A stretch of 64,000 nt of DNA from the NCBI GenBank assembly GCA_031288005.1, contig JAITSE010000101.1, positions 6,405 to 70,404 on the forward strand, in the 5' to 3' direction. Under the pieces are notes generated by a model. That model was not told the origin of the DNA and made no database searches. It was given only the letters and a program-made list of their open reading frames with translations. The DNA is from Treponema sp. Lineage in GTDB: Bacteria; Spirochaetota; Spirochaetia; Treponematales; Breznakiellaceae. The position numbers and the translations under genes are program-made. Shown piece after piece: positions 16,443-25,715 of this stretch (within the stretch, counting starts at the first letter, position 1; every line of letters starts with the position of its first letter).

Positions 16443-19046
16443 CTATGCTTTGAGCAGGCCCTCAGACGTGGCAATCCGTATGGCGTCGGCCCGGTTCACC
16501 GCTCCCAATTTTGCGTATATGCTGGAGATGACGTTTTTTACCGTATTAAGGGACATGGCGGCGTCACTGGCGATTTCTTCCCTGGTCAGGCCCCGGGAAA
16601 GTCCGGTAAGGACCTCCATTTCCCGGAACGACAAGGTTACCGCCGGTTCCTTTCGGATTAGAAACTGTTCCGCTATAAAAGAGAGCTTTTTGGCATAGAC
16701 CGAAGCCTTTTTTTTGATAGTTTCAAGCCAGGCGCGGGGAATGGGGCCGTTTTTTTCAGCCAGCCACTCTCCGGCCAGGGCGCGCATATCCTCCCCCAAT
16801 TCTATAAAGGGCATATCCAGATGATTGGAGGCCGCCATGTCCCAGGCGTCTTCCAGGGCCGCAAAAGCCCGCGCCTTTTCTCCCATATTGTAGAATGTTA
16901 CCGCTTGCAGCGCCCGCATTTCCAGGCGTCCCAGAATAAAGTCTCCCAGTCCTGATAAACCACCCGGCAGGTTAAGAACGCAGAGTACCGTCTCGTACCG
17001 TTTTTCCGCGAAAAAATACTTCGCTTTTACTAGCGTTTCAAACCCGTGGAACATGGGATTGAGATCGCTTTCTTCAAATTCGCTTTTCAGCCAGGAAGCC
17101 GCTTCCTCCGGCTGCCCTATCTGGGCGTAAAACCAGCCGGTGATAATATCGTACAGAATATACCGGTTAAAGAAATTCGTATTGCTAAGCTGGTATTCCA
17201 GTTGTTTGAGCGTATCTTCAATGCCCGCGGAGTTACCGGTGTTGAGGTTTATTCGTAAAAGGTAATAGAGTCCCCGGTTTTCAAGCTCGAATTGATTTTT
17301 TTTCCGGCACTTGAAGATGGCTTGACGGACAAAACTTTCAGCGCGTGTCAAATCCGCGCGAAAATAGTAATATTCTACCCAGGACATAGTATCCGCACCG
17401 TAGAGGTAGCCGTTAAAAGAATTGGATGCCGGTCCCAGCGCTAGGCTGAATTCACTTATTGCCTTCTCAATAGCCCCCGGCGCTGCCGGATACCCTACAT
17501 AGCTGATATATGGGCCTACGCAGCATTGGGTTATCGGCCCTGAAAGCGGTTCAGGATACAGCATATAATATTTATTGGCCTGTTCAAAAAGGGGCGCGAT
17601 ATTCATATCTCCGGTATACCGGCTGTTGAGGATCTTCAAAACCCCCAGGCTGTTGTAGCAGAAAGCCAGAATCCGGGAACTAAGGGGGCTTGGGGGATCC
17701 GCCTCAAACAGTTCTATAGCCCGGCGGCTTTCTTCGCCCGATTCCTTAAGCCGTCCCTGTCCCAGGAGCAGCTTTGGCCTGACCGCATACCGCAGAAAGG
17801 CGAAGTCCTCGTAGTCTTCGTCCCCCTGGGCGGGGAATTCCTCCGGACTCTGAGCCATAAGGCGGTCGAAGATTTCCAGAATGAATGCCGCCACTCCATT
17901 GGGCAAAATACGAGGGAATGAGTTGATGAGTTTGATCAGTCCCCGGTAATCCCGAGCGCGTTCGTAGTTAATGGCGGCGTCCATGCGCAGGTTGTTTTTG
18001 AGACACCACGCGGCGGTTTTGAGGTAGACTTCTCTGACTTCCTCCCCGGTAAGTTCACCCTGTTTTTCCTTTAAAAAGTCGAGGAAAAGGCGGTGAATCC
18101 GGTAGCCCAGAAGGTACATATCGTGGCAGATAAAGGAACTAAGGGTTTCCATCTCTTCAATAAGCGTTTGGTCCTGAATCAGATCTTCCAAGAGTTCCAA
18201 AGGCCACGCTTCAATCAGGGATAGTTTTATGAGGAATTTCCTCAGCCCTGCGCTCACGGAAGCCAATATTTCATCTTCCATGATTCTAAAGGCGTTCATT
18301 TCCAGGAGTTTCCGGGTGCATCCTCTCTCTTCCGGCTTTCGGCGTTTTATTTCCTGGGCGGCCAAGTTGACTGCTAGGGACCAGCCTTCGGAATCATGAT
18401 GAATTTGAGCTGCCTCTTCCGGGGAAAGGCTTATGTTTTGCAGGGCAAAAAAGTCTTCGATTTCTTTTTTTGTAAAGCGCAGATCGTCTGCCGTAATTTG
18501 ATTCAGGCTACCCTTGGATAGGAGGGATATGGAATTAATGGCCGGTTCCTTTCGGGAAATTAAGATGATGGTGATATTTGTCAAGGGCGCCGAAAAACAT
18601 CTGTCCAGAAAACGGAGAACCGGCGGCTGGCGGATAAAGTGGAAGTCGTCAAATACCTGTATATAACGCCTCTCTGGGATAAGCTCATGCTGTAGTATAG
18701 ATACAAACCGGGCAAATTGTAGATTGGTTTCTGGAAAACCCAGACCGGCGATGGATTCTCCGACCTCTCGATTATAAAGAGCAATAGAGCCTGAGTAATT
18801 TTCCCAAAACCGCTGCGCCAGATTATCCCATTCCGAGACCTGCATCCAAAAAGTAACCGCCTTAAAGCCGCGCAGAAAAGAATAGATAGAATGGGTCTTG
18901 CCGTACCCTTCGCCGGCGGTCACTGTTATAACCGGACTTTCTATGGTTTGAGCAAGGCGTACGTTAAGTTCCCGGCGTTCTAGATAGAGTTCATCGCTTG
19001 AAAAGAACGAAACGGCGTTTGTATGGATGGGCTGATTATTATTCAT
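16443..19046 (-). CDS. MalT-like LuxR-family regulator with STAND ATPase domain
   Basis: An 867-residue regulator. The P-loop is near residue 45 (TAGEGYGKTHS) in a STAND-type NTPase domain with a DDFHF Walker B-like stretch (FDDFHFIR). A long helical-repeat sensor follows, and a LuxR HTH occupies the last ~60 residues (LTREEIASDAAMSLNTVKNV). Proteins of this design bind an inducer and ATP, oligomerise and activate transcription, as MalT does for maltose genes. The gene lies 122 bases upstream of the PocR-AraC pair on the same strand and may control it or be part of the same circuit. The inducer cannot be read from the sequence. Confidence 0.9.
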   Translation of the reverse strand: MNNNQPIHTNAVSFFSSDELYLERRELNVRLAQTIESPVITVTAGEGYGKTHSIYSFLRGFKAVTFWMQVSEWDNLAQRFWENYSGSIALYNREVGESIAGLGFPETNLQFARFVSILQHELIPERRYIQVFDDFHFIRQPPVLRFLDRCFSAPLTNITIILISRKEPAINSISLLSKGSLNQITADDLRFTKKEIEDFFALQNISLSPEEAAQIHHDSEGWSLAVNLAAQEIKRRKPEERGCTRKLLEMNAFRIMEDEILASVSAGLRKFLIKLSLIEAWPLELLEDLIQDQTLIEEMETLSSFICHDMYLLGYRIHRLFLDFLKEKQGELTGEEVREVYLKTAAWCLKNNLRMDAAINYERARDYRGLIKLINSFPRILPNGVAAFILEIFDRLMAQSPEEFPAQGDEDYEDFAFLRYAVRPKLLLGQGRLKESGEESRRAIELFEADPPSPLSSRILAFCYNSLGVLKILNSRYTGDMNIAPLFEQANKYYMLYPEPLSGPITQCCVGPYISYVGYPAAPGAIEKAISEFSLALGPASNSFNGYLYGADTMSWVEYYYFRADLTRAESFVRQAIFKCRKKNQFELENRGLYYLLRINLNTGNSAGIEDTLKQLEYQLSNTNFFNRYILYDIITGWFYAQIGQPEEAASWLKSEFEESDLNPMFHGFETLVKAKYFFAEKRYETVLCVLNLPGGLSGLGDFILGRLEMRALQAVTFYNMGEKARAFAALEDAWDMAASNHLDMPFIELGEDMRALAGEWLAEKNGPIPRAWLETIKKKASVYAKKLSFIAEQFLIRKEPAVTLSFREMEVLTGLSRGLTREEIASDAAMSLNTVKNVISSIYAKLGAVNRADAIRIATSEGLLKA

Positions 19047-19851
19047 ACAAATTCTTTTATAAAACTCCTATAATCAAAAAATTTTCAAAAAAGCGTCGGC
19101 AAAGCCGTTTAAGGCTCCGGTCTGTTATAGACGCTTCCGGCAGCGATTTTTACAGCATTTATAACGCTTCTAGCCTCACGTCCTAAAAAAACGATCTGTC
19201 TTAGCCCGCGATATAAACGCTTTCCCCGGATATTGGGGATATCGGCGTGAAAAACCGCATCAGGCGCTGACAGCCCCCACGCCGGCATAATCAAAAACCA
19301 ATTAACTGGAATCTGAAATCCCCGGCTAAATTTATTGATAAATGCATTGTTTTTTTTCTGAATTTTGGCAGTATTTTATTATATTAAATTTATTATCCTT
19401 AGGTGTCAACGCCTGGATTTCCAGAAGCGCTCTATAGTTTATTTTTCCACAAAAAATCAAAAATTACAAAAGCCCTTTCGCTTGAAATAGACCCGGCCTT
19501 ATCCAAAACTGTATTTTTTTATACTTGTTTTTGTTGATTTGGGAAGAACTAATGCCGCCGCCGGAGACCGTCTGCGGAAAGTCTATTGTAATCGGACGTC
19601 GGCTTGTTATCCAAAGGACCTTATGGTAAAATTATGTTGTAGGACAATGTCAGTCCGCAGGGCCTATTTCAGTCCAATAACAGAGGACTGAAGCGCGTTC
19701 TGAGTGAGATTGCCGCGATGGACTGTCTTCCCGGTGTCCGGCTGATTTGTTAATTTTCACCACCGGCAGTCCTAAAAAGGCGATTTTGAAATTTCTTCGG
19801 AGAACCCGGAGAATATTAACAAAACCGGATGATTCTGTTGAAATTGACTGG
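19047..19851. other. Long AT-rich intergenic region between divergent genes
   Basis: About 0.8 kb between the leftward MalT-like gene and the rightward lipoprotein gene. No ORF with a believable protein was found. One 8-bp hairpin (TTCAGTCC, 9-nt loop, GGACTGAA) lies at 19668-19692, with an extra AGTCC copy just before it. The tracts around 19330-19400 and 19440-19480 are very A/T-rich, suiting promoters for the leftward gene. The nested repeat family is not present here. Confidence 0.4.
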
Positions 19852-19879
19852 TTGATTTTATTTGGAGATAAGCTATACT
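19852..19879 (+). promoter_or_regulatory. Putative promoter of the repeat lipoprotein gene
   Basis: TTGATT at 19852-19857 and TATACT at 19874-19879 with a 16-base spacer. The predicted start of transcription (about 19886) falls at or just before the first codons, so the message would be leaderless or nearly so. No ribosome site is in a usable position. Confidence 0.45.
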
Positions 19880-19889
19880 TAAAGTGAAT

Positions 19890-22061
19890 ATGTACCGGAC
19901 CTGCGTTTTATCTGGTTTTATTCTCATTTTGCTTGCCTCCTGCGGCGAAGTTAATACGATTATTCCATCTGAAACGGTCTACAAAGTGAGCTTGAAGACA
20001 GCTTCGTATACCCTGGAAGAGTGCGCTGTCCTGACTTCGAGCGTACCGGTTTCCCCCTTTTTTATACAGTCCGATAATAATGATTCGGATATACGAAAAC
20101 TTACGGTTTTTTTGCAGTCTGTTACGGGAACGGTTTTGAGCAGGAAGTTTGCTTATGTTCTGGACCCGGACAAGGCGGCGGCCGATGTTTCGTCCGGGAT
20201 CGCGGAGACTCAAGAAAAGACGGCTTCCTCAGGGACGGATGCGGTTTCCAGGACAGTCGGCGCGTCTGGGGAAGGGGCTCCCTCCGGCGTCGCTGTGGAT
20301 TCGGAGGACGATTTAGAGGCATCTAAGAACGATACGGCGGCTTCCTCAGGGGCGGATGCGGTTTCCAGAACAACCGGCGCGTCTGGGAAGGGGGCTTCTT
20401 CCGGCATCGCTGCGGATAATTCGGAGGACGATTTAGAAGCTTCTACGGACGATGCGCCTGCTTCTATTGAAGCCGGCGAGGATTTGAAAGCCTACCGTTT
20501 TGCTAAAAAGAATACCGGCACAGCGGTTTCATCGCCGTCTGACGAAGATATCATTTATATAAAAAAATTTACCGATCCTCTTCCTCCGTTCTTACTGCCT
20601 GATGATATAGTCCCGGGGCAGTATGTGATAGTTTTCCAGATCAGCGGGGAGAATTCTGTCCTTAACCGGATAGAAAAGCCTTTTTATTACATTGGCCGCT
20701 CAAAGTTCTCACTGAGCGATATAAATCTTTATATGCCCGGCGTTTTTGACAGTGGGAATATTGTACCGCCGGATGTGCCTGTGATGTTAGAGACGGCGGT
20801 GTCCTCTGGAGAAGGGCTTGACCCATATATCATCTGGTATAACGGGAAAAAGCGCATTTACGAAGGCTTCGTTGCGGGTGGGGCGGCCAGGTTTATCTGG
20901 AGTGTTCCAGGACAATCGGGATTCTATTCCGTGAAGGCGGAAGTTTTTCCCTTCAGACCCATGAATATCAGGCAGCCTCCGGCGGGCCAGATTAAGGAGT
21001 TGTCTCTTCCTGTGGCCGTTAAAAAAGAAAGGGTGGCTGTTGGCATGGCGTGGGCAGACTTTGAGGAAAAAGCGCTGTCTGTTCTCAGGAATTACAGCCT
21101 TTTTGCAAATTTGGAAGAAACAGTCGGCTCCGGGCCGCAGGCGGGCGCTCTTGTGGCTCTGGGGCATATTCCAGAGTGGCTGCCGGGAAGCGGCATCTTC
21201 GGTTTGGCTGTAGGCCCAGGGCGCAGTTTTGTAATTCCAGGTCCCATGTTTAGCCTTTCGTCGCCGGATTCCGGGGAGAATTATCTGCTGTTCCGCTTTA
21301 TTCCCGTGTCTGAGGGGATAATTTTTAAAGGTTCCTTCAAATTGAATTTGGATGTTCAACTGACAGAGGAGCAAATGTATAAGGAGCGGTTTGAGACTGT
21401 TGAAGTGTGCCTGCTTTCCTCCGGGGGAATGGCGGTCTTGGAGTATTCCGCCGGGAGCGTTTCCGGTAAAAAGGCGGTATTTCTGCCTTTTTTCCAGTCA
21501 GGGAAAGCGGTTACGGCGGCGGTGGGTTTTGAGGTAACTAAGGACTCGCTGCGGCTCAGCTTGGGGCTTGATGTTCCCGCCGCTTTTATACCCGGGGATT
21601 TTATCCCCCTGCCAGGTCTGCTTACCGGCGCCGGGACCTTCAGGCTGGGCGCCGCGGCTGATGAAAAGGCGGCGAGTGTCAAAGAGCTTGTTTCTCCCTT
21701 AAAATTCACGGAAACGCCGGCTTTCACGGCCGTTCCGGTCTTTAATATCGGAGACGGCGGGGATGATGCCGCGGAAGGCGATGACATGGAGGCGGCTGGC
21801 GCCGGCGGAAAAGCCGGTGATACCGGAGAATCGCAGCCCGAAACCGGCAAGATTGCGAAAGATGTGTTGGCCGCGGTTCTTGAAATTGCCGAATCTGTGG
21901 ATGAGGCTGCCGCCGCGGACGCAGATCTAGTCGTCATTCTGGATGAAATTGTCTTTATGCGTGCCGCCGGTGTTAAGTCTGCCAGAACCGACATTTCCGC
22001 CGGGGACGGCGCGGGAGAAGAGTTATCCGCCCTGCGCCCTTCCCACGGGCCGGCTGAATGA
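19890..22061 (+). CDS. Large lipoprotein with acidic 39-residue tandem repeat
   Basis: A 723-residue predicted lipoprotein. The signal peptide ends in LASC (Cys18), so the protein is probably lipid-anchored in the envelope. Residues about 111-190 hold two copies of a Ser/Ala/Asp/Glu-rich 39-residue repeat (core AVSRT...GASG...SEDDLEAS). The rest looks like beta-rich Ig-like or extracellular domains and an Ala/Asp/Glu-rich tail. I do not recognise the family. ATG 19890 is preferred; GTG 19884 in frame is possible. The stop overlaps the next gene's start (ATGA at 22058-22061), so the two are coupled and probably act together. Confidence 0.8.
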   Translation: MYRTCVLSGFILILLASCGEVNTIIPSETVYKVSLKTASYTLEECAVLTSSVPVSPFFIQSDNNDSDIRKLTVFLQSVTGTVLSRKFAYVLDPDKAAADVSSGIAETQEKTASSGTDAVSRTVGASGEGAPSGVAVDSEDDLEASKNDTAASSGADAVSRTTGASGKGASSGIAADNSEDDLEASTDDAPASIEAGEDLKAYRFAKKNTGTAVSSPSDEDIIYIKKFTDPLPPFLLPDDIVPGQYVIVFQISGENSVLNRIEKPFYYIGRSKFSLSDINLYMPGVFDSGNIVPPDVPVMLETAVSSGEGLDPYIIWYNGKKRIYEGFVAGGAARFIWSVPGQSGFYSVKAEVFPFRPMNIRQPPAGQIKELSLPVAVKKERVAVGMAWADFEEKALSVLRNYSLFANLEETVGSGPQAGALVALGHIPEWLPGSGIFGLAVGPGRSFVIPGPMFSLSSPDSGENYLLFRFIPVSEGIIFKGSFKLNLDVQLTEEQMYKERFETVEVCLLSSGGMAVLEYSAGSVSGKKAVFLPFFQSGKAVTAAVGFEVTKDSLRLSLGLDVPAAFIPGDFIPLPGLLTGAGTFRLGAAADEKAASVKELVSPLKFTETPAFTAVPVFNIGDGGDDAAEGDDMEAAGAGGKAGDTGESQPETGKIAKDVLAAVLEIAESVDEAAAADADLVVILDEIVFMRAAGVKSARTDISAGDGAGEELSALRPSHGPAE
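20224..20457 (+). repeat. 117-bp in-frame tandem repeat, two copies
   Basis: The first copy starts at about 20224 (CTTCCTCAGG) and the second at 20341 with the same decamer, giving a period of 117 bp (39 codons). The second copy carries one additional codon (Asn) before SEDDLEAS. The copies differ at many third positions but also at some residues, so the duplication is not brand new. It encodes the low-complexity linker of the lipoprotein. Confidence 0.85.
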
Positions 22062-22759
22062 TGTCTCCAAAAATGATTAACCAGAAAAATGTTTTTTTCC
22101 TGCCCCCGTTTGCGGCAGGGGGTATATTCCTCTTGTTTTCTTGTATCGTTATGCCCGCGGAAGGTCCCTCGCCGGAGCTCCCGGCCCTTCCTATCCTGGA
22201 TGAAACTCCCTATCAAATTGTCAAACATAGGGCCGGCAGTTTGGCTGAAGATGCGTCTGACTGGCTTGACTTGTATCTTACCGCTGGAATTACAGGCGTT
22301 CAGACCCTGCACCGTTACGAGGACAGTTATGTCTTCATAAGCGTTAATTCCGGTACTAACCTGGCCTCACTTAATCACTGGGCCGCGGAGTTCTCCCTTG
22401 TCCAGGATTTTCCGCAGTTAGTTTCTCTCAGGGTTCTTGCCAGAATTATCGGGGACGGTGGAAAAAGCCCTGACCGGGAGTATGGACCTTATTTTGAAAC
22501 CATCGTAAAAAACTCCGCCGACGCATTCTATACCGGCGCTGTCCGGGAGGATGACTTCTGGATACTGAAGCGCTATGACGGCGGGGATGAGAGTTTCAGG
22601 GAAATCTACGATTTTTTCATCCTGGTCAGCATTGACAAAGATATGTTTAAGGCCCAGATGGATCAGGTCCTCAAGGATGCGGCGGCGGGGATATCCTTGA
22701 CCCGTGAGCAGGCTGATGCGGTCAGCCGCCTCCTGGAAAGTTTCTACGACGGGTTTTAG
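22058..22759 (+). CDS. Probable small lipoprotein, function unknown
   Basis: A 233-residue protein with an N-terminal hydrophobic segment ending in LLFSC, a relaxed spirochete-type lipobox, so it is probably exported and lipid-modified. The mature part has alternating beta/alpha character (for example SYVFISVNSGTNLASLNHWA). No family was recognised. Its ATG overlaps the stop of the 723-residue lipoprotein by 4 bases, indicating coupled translation and likely a shared envelope function. A PAP2 phosphatase gene follows after 87 bases. Confidence 0.75.
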   Translation: MMSPKMINQKNVFFLPPFAAGGIFLLFSCIVMPAEGPSPELPALPILDETPYQIVKHRAGSLAEDASDWLDLYLTAGITGVQTLHRYEDSYVFISVNSGTNLASLNHWAAEFSLVQDFPQLVSLRVLARIIGDGGKSPDREYGPYFETIVKNSADAFYTGAVREDDFWILKRYDGGDESFREIYDFFILVSIDKDMFKAQMDQVLKDAAAGISLTREQADAVSRLLESFYDGF

Positions 22760-22846
22760 GGGAAACCGGGGACCCGGGCTGGCTTTCAGTCTTTTTGTTC
22801 CTCCCCCTGACTTAATCGCCGAACTCACGTTGAGGTATCACAGGCC

Positions 22847-23875
22847 ATGAACGGAACAATGGGAGCGCTGACCGCCGCGGACTCCTCGATTTTGTACGAT
22901 ATATATTGGTGGGGAATCGGCCTCATCAAAGGGATACAAACGCTGGAAAGCCCTGCCCTCACGGCGGCAATGCAGGCCCTGACCGCCTTGGGAACGGAGC
23001 TCTTTTATATCCCGGTGATTCTCTTTATCTTTTGGTGCGTCGATGAAAAACAGGGCCTGCGCCTTACGGTCCTGATTCTGCTTTCCACCTGGATAAACGT
23101 CTTTTTCAAGGGCCTCCTCAAACAGCCCCGGCCATATAACCTGGACCCCCAGGTGATGCGGGCCTTTGAGCCAAGTTACGGCATCCCTTCGGGGCATACC
23201 CAGCAGTCCCTGGTCTTCTGGGGCGCTTCTATCCGCCGGGCCCTTACCCAAGCAGGCGGGGAGAAACGCCGGCCCGGTCCGCGCATCCTGATTCTGACCT
23301 TCCTGGCCGGCTTCTTCATCATAGCCATTCCCTTTACCCGGCTTTACCTGGGCGTCCACTTCCCGACCGATATCCTTGCGGGCTGGGTCCTGGGCGCAGT
23401 CATCCTGGCGGCCTCCTTCGTCTTTGGGGAACGCATCGCCTCCCTTCTGGCCGCCGGGGGGACGCGCTCCCAACTCATCGCCGCTGCGGCCATCGCCCTT
23501 CTGATGAACGCTTCCGGCGCGGACCGGAGCCTGGGAGGTATGTTCCTGGGGTTTTGCGGTGGCTACAGCCTCATGCGCAAACGCTTTCCCTTCAGCGCCC
23601 GGGGGCCGGTCCGGGGCAGAGAGCCGGGGGTCTTCATCCTGGCCGTCCGTTACGCCCTGGGGCTTGCCGGGGCCGCCGCCATCTACCTGGGACTCCGCCG
23701 CATCCTGCCGGGGGAATCCTCTTTCCTTGCGGAGCTTCCCTTCTGGGGGGCCGCGTCGCCTTATTACGAGTTGGGCCGCTTTCTGCGCTATGGCGCCCTC
23801 GGCCTCTGGGCCTCCGCCGGCGCGCCCTGGCTCTTCCGCAGGCTGGGTCTGTCAGGCCCCGCCCAGGAACAATAG
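22847..23875 (+). CDS. PAP2-superfamily membrane phosphatase
   Basis: A 342-residue integral membrane protein with the three PAP2 motifs: KGLLKQPRP (motif 1), PSGH (motif 2) and TRLYLGVHFPTD (motif 3, with the catalytic His). About eight hydrophobic segments are visible, and the active site would face the periplasm. Family members remove phosphate from lipid or undecaprenyl diphosphates; the substrate here is not evident. The ribosome site GAGGTATC precedes ATG 22847. mnmE begins 8 bases after the stop, so the two probably share a transcript. Confidence 0.9.
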   Translation: MNGTMGALTAADSSILYDIYWWGIGLIKGIQTLESPALTAAMQALTALGTELFYIPVILFIFWCVDEKQGLRLTVLILLSTWINVFFKGLLKQPRPYNLDPQVMRAFEPSYGIPSGHTQQSLVFWGASIRRALTQAGGEKRRPGPRILILTFLAGFFIIAIPFTRLYLGVHFPTDILAGWVLGAVILAASFVFGERIASLLAAGGTRSQLIAAAAIALLMNASGADRSLGGMFLGFCGGYSLMRKRFPFSARGPVRGREPGVFILAVRYALGLAGAAAIYLGLRRILPGESSFLAELPFWGAASPYYELGRFLRYGALGLWASAGAPWLFRRLGLSGPAQEQ

Positions 23876-23883
23876 CGGCTCTC

Positions 23884-25332
23884 ATGGCAGCGCCCCCTTC
23901 CTACGGCGACACTTCCCCCATCGCCGCCATTGCCACCCCTCTGGGCGAAAGCGCCCTGGCGGTGATACGGACATCCGGCCCCGGCGCGGTCGGCCTCCTC
24001 TCGGAGGCGTTTTCCCGGCCCAGGACCCTCCGTGGCGCTCCGGGCAATACGGTGGTCCACGGCTGGATCATCGAAGCGGCCCCCCCGCACGCCCGGATTG
24101 ACGAGGCGGTGATCTCCGTGTACCGCGCCCCCCGAAGCTATACGGGTGAAGAAAGCGCGGACATTTCCTGCCACGGCGGCGCGGCCCCGGCTCTGGCGGT
24201 GATGCGGGCCCTCCGCGCCGCGGGCTTCCGGGACAGCCTGCCGGGGGAATTCACCTTCCGGGCCTTCATGAACGGCAAGCTGGACCTTACCAGGGCGGAG
24301 TCGGTGATGGAAATGGTCTCCGCCAAGACCGACGCGGGCCGGGAGCGCGCGGTCCTCAGGCTTTCAGGCGCCTTGGAATCGGAGATACAGGCCGTCAAAG
24401 CCCTGCTCGTTCAAGCCCTAGCGGGAATGGAACTCCTCCTGGACTATTCCGAAGATGAAGCCGACCCCGCCGGGCCGCCTGAGAACATTCCCCTGCTTGA
24501 GGAAGCCCTGGCCCGCCTCCGCGTCCTTGCCGCCTCATACTGCCGGGAGCGCCTCTACCGGGACGGCGCCCTGGCGGTCATCGCCGGGCGGCCCAACGCG
24601 GGGAAGTCCAGCCTCTTCAACTACCTCCTGCGGGAAGACCGCTCCATTGTTACCAGCATCCCCGGCACAACGCGGGATTGGATCGAAGCCTGGATAGCCA
24701 TAGAAGGCATCCCCATACGCCTAGCCGACACCGCGGGACTTCACGACACCCAAGACCCGGTGGAACGCCTCGGCATAGAGCGGAGCCGGCAGCTTCTCTC
24801 CGGCGCGGACCTGGTCCTGTACCTGATTGACGGCGGCGCGGGCGTCACCGAAGAAGACCGAGCATTCATGGACCATTCCCAGGAGCGCATTGACCGGGGG
24901 GAAGGCTTCGCGCCCCTGATCCCCGTCTGGAACAAGGACGACATCGCGCCTATGCCCACAGCCCTGCCTTTACGCCTGCCCGCTACGGCTTCTCCACCCA
25001 TAGGGATCAGCGTCAAAACCGGGGACGGCATACCGGCCCTGACCTCGCGCATAGCCGCTAGCCTGAAAGCGGCCTTAGGCGCGGCAGACTCAGGAGGCGG
25101 CGGCGCAGCAAGCAGCGGCGCGGGAATTGCCACAGCCCGGCAGCAGGAACTCATCAGCGCGGCGCTTGACGCGGCGGAAGAAGCCCTGGCCCTGGAAGCC
25201 GGGAACCTGCCCCTGGACCTGGCCGCATCCCGGCTTAGGGAAGCGGTGAACGCCCTGGGAGAAATCACCGGGGAAGTGTCCACCGCGGAAATCTTGGAAA
25301 CCCTGTTCAGCCGCTTTTGCGTGGGGAAGTAG
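23884..25332 (+). CDS. mnmE: tRNA modification GTPase MnmE
   Basis: A 482-residue GTPase that, with MnmG, makes the cmnm5U modification at the tRNA wobble uridine. The N-terminal folate-binding domain (TSPIAAIATPLGESALAVIR) is followed by a helical region enclosing the G domain. G1 is GRPNAGKS (235-242), G2 GTTRD, G3 DTAG and G4 NKDD. The C-terminus ends FCVGK with the conserved Cys479. The frame is open from 23554, but ATG 23884 gives the family's normal start; the upstream stretch is a shadow of the PAP2 gene. A perfect 19-bp hairpin follows the stop by 39 bases. Confidence 0.96.
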   Translation: MAAPPSYGDTSPIAAIATPLGESALAVIRTSGPGAVGLLSEAFSRPRTLRGAPGNTVVHGWIIEAAPPHARIDEAVISVYRAPRSYTGEESADISCHGGAAPALAVMRALRAAGFRDSLPGEFTFRAFMNGKLDLTRAESVMEMVSAKTDAGRERAVLRLSGALESEIQAVKALLVQALAGMELLLDYSEDEADPAGPPENIPLLEEALARLRVLAASYCRERLYRDGALAVIAGRPNAGKSSLFNYLLREDRSIVTSIPGTTRDWIEAWIAIEGIPIRLADTAGLHDTQDPVERLGIERSRQLLSGADLVLYLIDGGAGVTEEDRAFMDHSQERIDRGEGFAPLIPVWNKDDIAPMPTALPLRLPATASPPIGISVKTGDGIPALTSRIAASLKAALGAADSGGGGAASSGAGIATARQQELISAALDAAEEALALEAGNLPLDLAASRLREAVNALGEITGEVSTAEILETLFSRFCVGK

Positions 25333-25371
25333 CGCTGGTTTAAGCGTCCTATGAAACCAGTGTAAGCCGAA

Positions 25372-25412
25372 GCAAGCCGCTAAGCAAGCCGTAGGCTTGC
25401 TTAGCGGCTTGC
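25372..25412 (+). repeat. Perfect 19-bp-stem hairpin downstream of mnmE
   Basis: The left arm GCAAGCCGCTAAGCAAGCC (25372-25390) is perfectly complementary to 25394-25412, leaving a 3-nt loop (GTA). It is itself nested, because GCAAGCC occurs at both the outer and inner ends of the arm. No T-run follows, so an intrinsic terminator is unlikely from sequence alone. It belongs to the palindromic family of the adjacent block. Confidence 0.85.
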
Positions 25413-25678
25413 TGCAAGCTACGCTTGCTTAGGAGTTTTGGGAACCGGCGGTTCCCTTGCGTTATTTGTGACTGTGAACTTCTTGGGGGGCAAAAACTCC
25501 ATGCAATGCTTTACGGGGAGTTTTGTGGAATTAGTAAAGTCCTTTATATCCATAACAGCCCGCAAAACTCCTAAGCAACCGCGCAAGCGGTTGCACGGGG
25601 AGAAGCCCGGAGAACCGATGAGACCTCCGGTCTCCGGTTCGCGCTTGAGGCGGGGTTCTTCATTGCAAACTACTTTGC
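25413..25678. repeat. Array of GGAGTTTT...AAAACTCC palindromic units
   Basis: Two units bounded by GGAGTTTT and AAAACTCC lie at 25431-25500 and 25517-25571. Hairpins with short loops lie at 25414-25428 (GCAAGC-tac-GCTTGC), 25440-25456 (GGGAACC-ggc-GGTTCCC), 25575-25594 (GCAACCGC-gcaa-GCGGTTGC) and 25620-25634 (GAGACC-tcc-GGTCTC, itself inside GAACCG/CGGTTC arms). The segment TTTGTGACTGTGAAC at 25465-25479 is repeated exactly at 41613-41627. No gene is present. Confidence 0.8.
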
Positions 25679-25707
25679 TTGCAAGTTTTGCCCAAGCCTG
25701 GGATAAT
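25679..25707 (+). promoter_or_regulatory. Putative promoter of ppx, leaderless arrangement
   Basis: TTGCAA at 25679-25684 and GATAAT at 25702-25707, spaced 17 bases. The likely transcription start is within a base or two of ATG 25716, and there is no Shine-Dalgarno sequence. Confidence 0.45.
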
Positions 25708-25715
25708 AAATATTT

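Noticed and set aside
23554..23883. 110-codon upstream extension of mnmE
   Set aside because: It overlaps the PAP2 gene in another frame; MnmE starts normally at 23884.
25360..25690. Integron attC sites
   Set aside because: Hairpins lack the paired R/L core boxes and extrahelical bases of attC, and no integrase or cassette array is present.
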